Of a stretch of 7,865 nt of DNA, positions 1-5,093 are shown piece by piece. This DNA is from Betaproteobacteria bacterium (lineage in GTDB: Bacteria; Pseudomonadota; Gammaproteobacteria; Burkholderiales; Rhodocyclaceae). Below the pieces are notes generated by a model that did not search any database, had not been told where the DNA came from, and saw only the letters and a list, made by a program, of their open reading frames with translations. Position 1 is the stretch's first letter. Each line of letters starts with the position of its first letter. A program made the translations under genes and the position numbers. The stretch is taken from positions 1 through 7,865 of the forward strand of contig JAPTVL010000501.1 of NCBI GenBank assembly GCA_028065725.1, in the 5' to 3' direction.

Positions 1-345
1 GACGACGACATGATTTTCGACATCGGCCCGAAGAGCGCGCAGCAGCTCGCCGACATCATCATGAAGGCCGGCACCGTGGTGTGGAACGGCCCGGTTGGCG
101 TGTTCGAGTTCGACCAGTTCGGCGAAGGCACCAGGACCATCGCGATGGCGATCGCCAACACCAGCGCCTTTACCCTGGCCGGCGGCGGCGACACCATCGC
201 CGCGATCCAGAAGTACGACATCTACGACAAGGTGAGCTACATTTCCACCGCCGGCGGCGCCTTCCTCGAATACCTGGAAGGCAAGGTTCTGCCCGCCGTG
301 GCGATTCTGGAGGAACGCGCGAAGGGCTGGGCCCTTCGCGGGTGA
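1..345 (+). CDS. pgk: Phosphoglycerate kinase, C-terminal 114 residues (5' end outside window)
   Basis: This is the C-terminal end of phosphoglycerate kinase, the cytoplasmic enzyme that transfers phosphate between 1,3-bisphosphoglycerate and ADP in glycolysis and runs in reverse in gluconeogenesis and the Calvin cycle. The frame is open from base 1, so the gene starts upstream; the first ATG in view (base 10) is internal. Visible family motifs in order are [27 protein letters not shown] (the nucleotide-binding glycine loop of the C-terminal lobe) and [16 protein letters not shown], then the usual ending [13 protein letters not shown]. After that ending there are four extra residues (WALR) plus G, encoded by the right arm of a perfect hairpin at 318-340. 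The TGA stop lies inside the first unit of the heptad repeat array that fills the spacer before pyk. Identity is certain; only the extent is limited. Confidence 0.97.
   Translation, partial: DDDMIFDIGPKSAQQLADIIMKAGTVVWNGPVGVFEFDQFGEGTRTIAMAIANTSAFTLAGGGDTIAAIQKYDIYDKVSYISTAGGAFLEYLEGKVLPAVAILEERAKGWALRG
318..340 (+). repeat. Perfect 10-bp stem-loop inside the pgk 3' end
   Basis: CGCGAAGGGC at 318-327 is followed by the loop TGG and then its exact reverse complement GCCCTTCGCG at 331-340. It lies in coding sequence and ends two bases before the pgk stop codon. No T tract follows, so it is not a standard intrinsic terminator. It could slow 3' exonucleases and stabilise the upstream mRNA, or be a leftover of an insertion. 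The structure is seen; the role is inference. Confidence 0.7.
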
Positions 346-368
346 GGCGTAAAGGGCGGGGGGTGAGG
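341..368 (-). repeat. Heptad repeat array, minus-oriented arm (4 units)
   Basis: Four consecutive 7-bp units, GGTGAGG, CGTAAAG, GGCGGGG and GGTGAGG, start within the pgk stop codon. Read on the minus strand, the outer units are CCTCACC, the same unit type as the longer array at 389-445. The two arrays therefore point towards each other across a 20-base unique spacer (369-388). The third unit is the most diverged. Confidence 0.65.
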
Positions 369-388
369 AAACGGGCGCAAGTCTGTCG

Positions 389-445
389 CCTCACCCCTAA
401 CGCCTTACTCCTTACCCTTCCACCCCCCACTCCTTACGCCTCACC
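389..445 (+). repeat. Heptad repeat array, plus-oriented arm (about 8 units, CCTNACN)
   Basis: Successive units are CCTCACC, CCTAACG, CCTTACT, CCTTACC, CTTCCACC (8 bases), CCCCACT, CCTTACG and CCTCACC. The consensus is CCTNACN. Units five and six are degenerate. The array fills the spacer to six bases before the pyk ATG. Its last part (418-446) pairs with 340-368 in a 29-position imperfect inverted repeat with three mismatches and three G-U pairs, including a perfect 13-bp block (340-352 with 434-446). I recall similar CCTNACN strings in betaproteobacterial intergenic regions but cannot confirm it here. Confidence 0.75.
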
Positions 446-451
446 CATACA

Positions 452-1885
452 ATGATCCGCAGAACCAAAATCGTTGCCACCCTCGGCCCCGCCTGTTCCG
501 ATGCCAAAACCCTGGACCGGATGATGGAAGCCGGCCTGGATGTGGTGCGTCTCAATTTTTCCCATGGCACGGCGCAGGACCATATCGACCGTGCCGAGCT
601 GGTGCGCTCGCTGGCCCGCACGCGCGGCCGTGCGGTCGGTGTGCTGGTCGACCTGCAAGGCCCGAAGATCCGCATCGGCAAATTCAAGGACAACAAGATT
701 ACGCTCGCCAAGGGCGACCTCTTCATTCTCGACGCCGCCTGCACGCTGGGCGACCAGACCCGTGTCGGCCTCGACTACAAGGAACTGCCGAATGATGTGA
801 AGCGGGGTGTGACCCTGCTGCTGGACGACGGCCGCATCGAATTCTGGGTCGAGGAGGTCAAGGGCACCGAGATCATCTGCAAGGTGGTGCAGGGCGGCGT
901 GCTGTCCAACAACAAGGGCATCAACCGCAAGGGCGGCGGCCTGTCGGCCGCCGCGCTGACCGAAAAGGACATCGAGGACATCAAGACCGCCGCGGCGCTG
1001 AATGCCGATTATCTGGCTGTGTCGTTCCCGCGTTCGGGTGCCGACATGCGCCAGGCACGCGAACTGTTGCGCGCGGCTGGCGGCAAGAGTCAGCTGGTTG
1101 CGAAGATCGAGCGCACCGAAGCGATCGAGCATCTGGAAGAGATTCTCGATGCCTCCGATGCCATCATGGTGGCGCGCGGCGATCTCGGCGTGGAAGTCGG
1201 CGATGCCGCCGTGCCCGCGCTACAGAAGCGCATGATCCGCATGGCGCTGGAACGCAACAAGGTCGTCATCACCGCCACCCAGATGATGGAATCAATGATC
1301 TCCAGCCCGATCCCGACCCGCGCCGAAGTCTCCGACGTCGCCAACGCGGTGTTGGACGGCACCGATGCGGTGATGCTGTCGGCCGAAACGGCCGCCGGCC
1401 AGTTCCCGGTCGAGGCGGTGCAGGCGATGGACCGCGTGTGTCTGGAAGCGGAGAAGGAAGCCGAGCCGGTTTTTTCCGGCGCGCGCCTCGACCACAGCTT
1501 CTTGCGCCCCGACGAGGCGATTGCGATGTCGGCTGTGTTCACCTCGGTGCACCTCAACATCAAGGCCATCGCCGCGCTGACCGAGTCGGGCAACACCTGT
1601 TTGTGGATGAGCCGCCTGTCCACCCGGGTGCCGGTCTATGCCTTGACACCCGAAGTTCAAACCCGTAGAAAAGTCACGCTTTTCCGCGGCGTGTATCCGA
1701 TCAACCTGAAAACGGCCAGCAAGGAGCGCGATGCGCTGCTGGCGGAAGCCGAAGAAGAGCTGCGGCGGCGTGGTGCGGTGCGCGACGGCGATCTGATCCT
1801 GCTGACCATCGGCGAGCCCATCGGCCAGTCGGGCGGCACCAACACCATGAAAATCGTCCGCGTGGGCGATTCGAAAAAGACCTGA
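452..1885 (+). CDS. pyk: Pyruvate kinase, PykA type
   Basis: This 477-residue cytoplasmic enzyme converts phosphoenolpyruvate and ADP to pyruvate and ATP, the last step of glycolysis. The N-terminus MIRRTKIVATLGPA is the standard start of the family, which fixes the start codon even though no Shine-Dalgarno sequence precedes it. Substrate and K+ site residues are visible in VVRLNFSHG (R33, N35, S37). The B domain begins near LQGPKIRIGKF. The active-site signature VAKIERTEAIE carries catalytic K218 and Mg2+ ligand E220, ARGDLGVE supplies the second metal ligand D244, and TATQMMESM is at 274-282. The stretch LSNNKGINRKGGGLSA and the overall length resemble E. coli PykA (AMP/sugar-phosphate activated) more than PykF; that subtype call is from memory of the sequences. 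The C-terminal allosteric domain is complete, ending near TNTMKIVRVGDSKK. It is probably transcribed with pgk. Confidence 0.97.
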   Translation: MIRRTKIVATLGPACSDAKTLDRMMEAGLDVVRLNFSHGTAQDHIDRAELVRSLARTRGRAVGVLVDLQGPKIRIGKFKDNKITLAKGDLFILDAACTLGDQTRVGLDYKELPNDVKRGVTLLLDDGRIEFWVEEVKGTEIICKVVQGGVLSNNKGINRKGGGLSAAALTEKDIEDIKTAAALNADYLAVSFPRSGADMRQARELLRAAGGKSQLVAKIERTEAIEHLEEILDASDAIMVARGDLGVEVGDAAVPALQKRMIRMALERNKVVITATQMMESMISSPIPTRAEVSDVANAVLDGTDAVMLSAETAAGQFPVEAVQAMDRVCLEAEKEAEPVFSGARLDHSFLRPDEAIAMSAVFTSVHLNIKAIAALTESGNTCLWMSRLSTRVPVYALTPEVQTRRKVTLFRGVYPINLKTASKERDALLAEAEEELRRRGAVRDGDLILLTIGEPIGQSGGTNTMKIVRVGDSKKT

Positions 1886-1887
1886 TT

Positions 1888-1916
1888 TTGCAAACACGTA
1901 GCGTGCTGAATATTTT
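1888..1916 (+). promoter_or_regulatory. Possible sigma70-type promoter for fba
   Basis: TTGCAA at 1888-1893 (four of six matches to the -35 consensus) and TATTTT at 1911-1916 (four of six to the -10) are separated by exactly 17 bases. This is the only AT-rich stretch between pyk and fba. Transcription would begin close to the fba Shine-Dalgarno sequence, giving a very short leader. The match is modest, and read-through from pyk remains likely. Confidence 0.3.
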
Positions 1917-1922
1917 TAACCT

Positions 1923-1929
1923 AGGAGAG
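1923..1929 (+). promoter_or_regulatory. Ribosome-binding site of fba
   Basis: AGGAGAG lies five bases before the fba ATG. It is a near-ideal Shine-Dalgarno sequence and confirms the start. It contrasts with the upstream pyk gene, which has none. Confidence 0.8.
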
Positions 1930-1934
1930 TGTAA

Positions 1935-3002
1935 ATGGCCCTGATTTCCCTTCGTCAACTGCTCGACCATGCCGCCGAAAACGGCTATGGCCTGCCCGCA
2001 TTCAACGTCAACAACATGGAACAGGTGCAGGCCATCATGCAGGCCGCCGCCGCCGTGGATTCCCCGGTGATCCTGCAAGGTTCCGCCGGCGCCCGTTCCT
2101 ACGCCGGCGAGCCCTTCCTGCGCCATTTGATCCTGGCCGCGATCGAGATGTATCCGCAGATTCCCGTCTGCATGCACCAGGACCACGGCGCGTCCCCCAG
2201 TATCTGCTTCCGCTCCATCCAGTCCGGCTTTTCCTCGGTGATGATGGACGGCTCTCTGGGCACCGACGGCAAGACCCCGTCCACCTACGAATACAACGTG
2301 GCCACCACCGCCAAGGTGTCCGAACTGGCGCATGCCTGCGGCGTATCGGTCGAAGGTGAACTGGGCTGCCTGGGCTCGCTGGAATCCGGTATGGCCGGTG
2401 AAGAGGATGGCCATGGGGCCGAAGGCAAGCTGTCCCACGACCAGCTGCTGACCGACCCCGACGAAGCCGCCGATTTCGTTTCCAAGACCAAGGTCGATGC
2501 CCTGGCGATCGCCATCGGTACCTCGCACGGCGCCTACAAGTTCACCCAGAAGCCCACCGGCAAGGTGCTGCGCATCGACCGCGTGAAGGAAATCCACGAG
2601 CGCATCCCCAACGTGCACCTGGTGATGCACGGCTCGTCCTCCGTGCCGGAAGACTGGCTCGCCATCATCAACAGCTACGGCGGCGACATGGGCCAGACCT
2701 ACGGCGTGCCGGTGAGCGAAATCGTCGAAGGCATCAAGAACGGCGTGCGCAAGGTCAACATCGACACCGACCTGCGCATGGCGTCTACCGGCGCCATCCG
2801 CAAGCACCTGGCGGAAAACAAGTCCAACTTCGACCCGCGCAAGTTCCTCAAGGAAGCGACCAAGGGCATGAGCGACATCTGCAAGGCGCGTTACGAAGCC
2901 TTTGGCGCCGCCGGCCAGGCCGGCAAGATCAAGAAGGTCTTCAACCTGGAAGAAATGCAGAAGCGCTACGACAAGGGCGAACTGGACCCCAAGGTCAACT
3001 GA
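1935..3002 (+). CDS. fba: Class II fructose-1,6-bisphosphate aldolase, Calvin-cycle subtype
   Basis: This 355-residue zinc-dependent aldolase interconverts fructose 1,6-bisphosphate with dihydroxyacetone phosphate and glyceraldehyde 3-phosphate; the form also acts on sedoheptulose 1,7-bisphosphate in Calvin-cycle organisms. The class II signature is clear. HQDHG contains the catalytic D83 and zinc ligand H84, VEGELG contains E142, GTSHGAYKF contains H198 and LVMHGSSS contains H232, the last two being the remaining zinc ligands. NIDTDLRMA is the phosphate-binding strand near 275-283. Length and the C-terminal extension past residue 320 match the subtype often annotated as Fba type II, Calvin-cycle group (also called CbbA). 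The start is set by a strong ribosome-binding site. It lies 49 bases after pyk and ends just before a bidirectional terminator. The subtype assignment does not prove autotrophy, since heterotrophic betaproteobacteria also carry it. Confidence 0.95.
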   Translation: MALISLRQLLDHAAENGYGLPAFNVNNMEQVQAIMQAAAAVDSPVILQGSAGARSYAGEPFLRHLILAAIEMYPQIPVCMHQDHGASPSICFRSIQSGFSSVMMDGSLGTDGKTPSTYEYNVATTAKVSELAHACGVSVEGELGCLGSLESGMAGEEDGHGAEGKLSHDQLLTDPDEAADFVSKTKVDALAIAIGTSHGAYKFTQKPTGKVLRIDRVKEIHERIPNVHLVMHGSSSVPEDWLAIINSYGGDMGQTYGVPVSEIVEGIKNGVRKVNIDTDLRMASTGAIRKHLAENKSNFDPRKFLKEATKGMSDICKARYEAFGAAGQAGKIKKVFNLEEMQKRYDKGELDPKVN

Positions 3003-3015
3003 TCGTCAGAGCCAT

Positions 3016-3051
3016 AACAAAAAGGGGACGCCGCGGCGTCCCCTTTTTGTT
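3016..3051. terminator. Bidirectional intrinsic terminator between fba and fbp
   Basis: An 18-base arm, from AACAAAAAGGGG to CGCCG (3016-3033), is followed directly by its perfect reverse complement (3034-3051). The GC-rich core AGGGGACGCCG/CGGCGTCCCCT is flanked by A5 on one side and T5 on the other, so it can terminate transcription from either direction. It sits 13 bases after the fba stop codon and 47 bases past the fbp stop on the opposite strand, serving both convergent genes. Confidence 0.92.
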
Positions 3052-3053
3052 GA

Positions 3054-3078
3054 CGGCCCCGCCACTGAGGCGGGGCCG
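3054..3078. repeat. GC-rich stem-loop downstream of fbp
   Basis: CGGCCCCGCC (3054-3063) and GGCGGGGCCG (3069-3078) form a perfect 10-bp stem with loop ACTGA. It lacks a T tract in either direction. For fbp transcripts it comes before the true terminator at 3016-3051, so it may be a pause or mRNA 3'-end stabilising structure. Confidence 0.7.
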
Positions 3079-3098
3079 GCGTCTGGCGGCAGTCGCGC

Positions 3099-4112
3099 TC
3101 AGGCGGCCTTTTCGTGGTGGTAACCGGTCACGGTGTCGACTTCGCTCTTGGAGCCGAGGATCACCGGCACGCGCTGGTGCAGGCCTTCGGGGGCGAGGTC
3201 GAGGATACGCGAATAGCCGGTGGTGGCAGCGCCGCCGGCCTGCTCGACGATGAAGGCCATCGGGTTGGCTTCGTACAGCAGGCGCAGCTTGCCGGCCTTG
3301 GCGGGATCCTTGGTGTCCTTGGGGTACATGAAGATGCCGCCGCGGGTGAGGATGCGGTGCACTTCGGCCACCATGGAAGCAACCCAGCGCATGTTGAAAT
3401 CCTTGCCGCGCGGGCCGGTCTTGCCGGCCAGGCACTCGTCGACGTAGCGCTGCACCGGCTTTTCCCAGAAACGCATGTTCGACGCGTTGATCGCGAATTC
3501 CTTGGTTTCGGCGGGGATGGTCATGTTGGGGTGGGTCAGCACGAACTCGCCGACGTCGCGGTCGAGCGTGAAGCCGTTGGTGCCGTGGCCAAAGGTCAGC
3601 ACCAGCATGGTCGAGGAACCGTAGATTGCGTAGCCGGCGCACACCTGCTGGGTGCCGGGCTGCAGGAAGTCTTCGGTCTTGGCGGCGCGGCCGGCGACCG
3701 GGGCCTTGAGGATCGAGAAGATGGTGCCGACCGAGATGTTGACGTCGACGTTGCTGGAGCCGTCGAGCGGATCGAACACCAGCAGGTACTTGCCGAGCGG
3801 ATACTGGCCGGGGATCGCATAGACCTCGTCCATTTCCTCCGACGCCATGCCGGCCAGGTGGCCCGCCCATTCGTTGGAGCGGATCATGATGTCGTTGGTG
3901 ATGACGTCGAGCTTCTTCTGCGTCTCGCCCTGCACGTTCTCGGAATCCAGCGCGCCCATCACGCCCAGCAGCGCGCCCTTGTTCACGGCGTTGGAAATCG
4001 CCTTGCAGGCGGTGACGACGTCGTTCAGCAGCGAGGTGAAATCGCCGGTGGCGCCGGCGGTGCGGCGCTGCTCTTCAATGATGAACTGGGTAAGGGTGGT
4101 GCCGGTGTGCAT
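3099..4112 (-). CDS. fbp: Fructose-1,6-bisphosphatase, class I
   Basis: This 337-residue cytoplasmic Mg2+-dependent phosphatase hydrolyses fructose 1,6-bisphosphate to fructose 6-phosphate in gluconeogenesis and the Calvin cycle, the reverse of the phosphofructokinase step. Class I motifs are present. SEEMDE (91-96) supplies metal-binding acidic residues. [10 protein letters not shown] carries D114, D117 and the phosphate-binding G118-S119-S120. The active-site signature [14 protein letters not shown] includes K275, R277 and E281. The start [15 protein letters not shown] is typical of the family, and CGGAGT lies six bases upstream. It faces fba across the shared terminator. fba and fbp catalyse successive steps, so together they support regeneration of hexose phosphates. 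A consensus -10 box upstream suggests transcription separate from the TonB-family gene 62 bases before it. Confidence 0.97.
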   Translation of the reverse strand: MHTGTTLTQFIIEEQRRTAGATGDFTSLLNDVVTACKAISNAVNKGALLGVMGALDSENVQGETQKKLDVITNDIMIRSNEWAGHLAGMASEEMDEVYAIPGQYPLGKYLLVFDPLDGSSNVDVNISVGTIFSILKAPVAGRAAKTEDFLQPGTQQVCAGYAIYGSSTMLVLTFGHGTNGFTLDRDVGEFVLTHPNMTIPAETKEFAINASNMRFWEKPVQRYVDECLAGKTGPRGKDFNMRWVASMVAEVHRILTRGGIFMYPKDTKDPAKAGKLRLLYEANPMAFIVEQAGGAATTGYSRILDLAPEGLHQRVPVILGSKSEVDTVTGYHHEKAA

Positions 4113-4118
4113 GGTCGG

Positions 4119-4124
4119 ACTCCG
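4119..4124 (-). promoter_or_regulatory. Ribosome-binding site of fbp
   Basis: On the minus strand CGGAGT stands six bases before the fbp ATG, with GGAG as the core match to the 16S rRNA tail. It supports the chosen start. Confidence 0.65.
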
Positions 4125-4146
4125 AAATGTATAAGCAAATCAGAAT

Positions 4147-4152
4147 ATTATA
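4147..4152 (-). promoter_or_regulatory. Likely -10 box of the fbp promoter (TATAAT)
   Basis: The minus strand reads TATAAT, a perfect -10 hexamer, inside the only AT-rich stretch of the spacer before fbp. Predicted transcription start is near 4140, giving a leader of about 27 bases. No good -35 is found 16-18 bases upstream; that position overlaps the end of the preceding gene and reads GC-rich, so an activator might be needed. A small stem-loop (CCAGC/GCTGG, 4155-4167) lies directly upstream. Confidence 0.5.
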
Positions 4153-4174
4153 CACCAGCAACGCTGGCGCCCGC

Positions 4175-5065
4175 TTAGTCGGTTCCCACCAGCTGATCGG
4201 AGCGGGTGAAGGTCCAGGTCCGCGTTATAGACAAAATGTCGGCCTTTTTCCGCATATCGTCGGGAAAGGGGGCATAAGGCGCGGCGAGTTCGACGATCTT
4301 GATCGCGGCCGTGTCGAGAATCTTGGAGCCGGATGAGCTGTCGACCTCAACTGCCTCGATCCGGCCGTTGGCATAGATCGACACAGTAAGCCTGAGGCTG
4401 CCGTAAATGCCCTGGCGGCGGGCGGCTTCGGGGTAATTGACGTTGCCGACCCGCTCGACTTTGGTGACCCAGTCCTCGACGTAGCGCGCAAACGCGTATT
4501 CCTTGACGTTGGCGCCGATGAAGGCGCGCTTGGGGCGCTTCTGGTATTCGTCCCACTGTTGCGAGATGCGCGCCTGCAGTTGCGCCATTTCGCGCGCCTG
4601 CAGGTTGAGCTGGCTGGCGTCGAGTACCGGCTGCACCGGTGCCGGCGGCGTTGCCGGTGTCGGCTTCTGCAACTGGCCATTGGGCTGCAACTGGCTCAGC
4701 AGGATTTTGGCCTGCTGTTCCAGTTCGGACACGCGCGATTGCAAGGCGGCTTCCTCGCTGCCGGCTTGTGTTTTCGGGCTGGCGGGCAGCGGACTTTTCA
4801 GCCGCCGGTCATCGTCGGTGTTGCCGCCGCCGGCCAGATTCACCTGGGCCAGCGCGTCGGGATTGAGCGGCGATTCCAGGGTCTTGGCGTTGACCAGCAC
4901 CACCTCCATCGGCAGGTTGGGGTCCTCGAACAGGCGCGGGTTGACCTGCACGAACTGGGTCGACAGCGCCATGCCGTGCACCGCGGCCGACGCCAGCAAG
5001 GCCAGCGCCATGCGCGTGCCTTGCCTGGAGGGTTCAGCGAGAGTAAGGGGCGGGTTGGACACCAT
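4175..5065 (-). CDS. TonB-family protein (energy transducer TonB C-terminal domain)
   Basis: This 296-residue protein has the layout of a TonB-like inner-membrane energy transducer. A short N-terminus with two arginines (R14, R18) precedes one hydrophobic helix at about 19-36, which would anchor it with the rest in the periplasm. A likely coiled coil follows (about 104-127), then a short proline-rich linker (134-147, PTPATPPAPVQP). The TonB C-terminal domain is at about 195-288, with the hallmark NYPEAARRQGIYGSLRLTVSI (YP at 211-212) and an AAPYAPFP segment. No exbB or exbD is adjacent and no receptor gene is in view, so the partner is unknown. It lies 28 bases after the RNB gene and is probably co-transcribed. 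The start is uncertain: the ATG chosen lacks a clear Shine-Dalgarno sequence, while M19 has AAGG seven bases upstream but would remove the basic residues before the membrane helix. Confidence 0.85.
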   Translation of the reverse strand: MVSNPPLTLAEPSRQGTRMALALLASAAVHGMALSTQFVQVNPRLFEDPNLPMEVVLVNAKTLESPLNPDALAQVNLAGGGNTDDDRRLKSPLPASPKTQAGSEEAALQSRVSELEQQAKILLSQLQPNGQLQKPTPATPPAPVQPVLDASQLNLQAREMAQLQARISQQWDEYQKRPKRAFIGANVKEYAFARYVEDWVTKVERVGNVNYPEAARRQGIYGSLRLTVSIYANGRIEAVEVDSSSGSKILDTAAIKIVELAAPYAPFPDDMRKKADILSITRTWTFTRSDQLVGTD

Positions 5066-5093
5066 GGGGGCCGGAAGTGGAACTGACCTGATT

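Noticed and set aside
341..445. CRISPR array
   Set aside because: The units are 7 bp, contiguous and degenerate with no spacers, unlike CRISPR repeats.
1895..1917. Intrinsic terminator between pyk and fba (CACG/CGTG stem then a T-rich stretch)
   Set aside because: The stem has only four pairs and the T run (1913-1917) is displaced from it; a promoter reading of the same AT-rich stretch is at least as good.
1701..2807. 368-codon minus-strand open frame across pyk and fba
   Set aside because: It spans two genes and their spacer in antisense; His/Gly/Val-rich shadow with no motif.
4155..4167. Terminator after the TonB-family gene (CCAGC/GCTGG stem)
   Set aside because: Five-bp stem followed by TGTATAAT on the minus strand, with no T tract; better explained as flanking the fbp -10 box.
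3114..4178. 354-codon open frame on the plus strand opposite fbp
   Set aside because: It is a shadow frame of fbp caused by high GC third positions; the protein is low-complexity (G, A, V, H rich) with no recognisable domain, and fbp is unambiguous.
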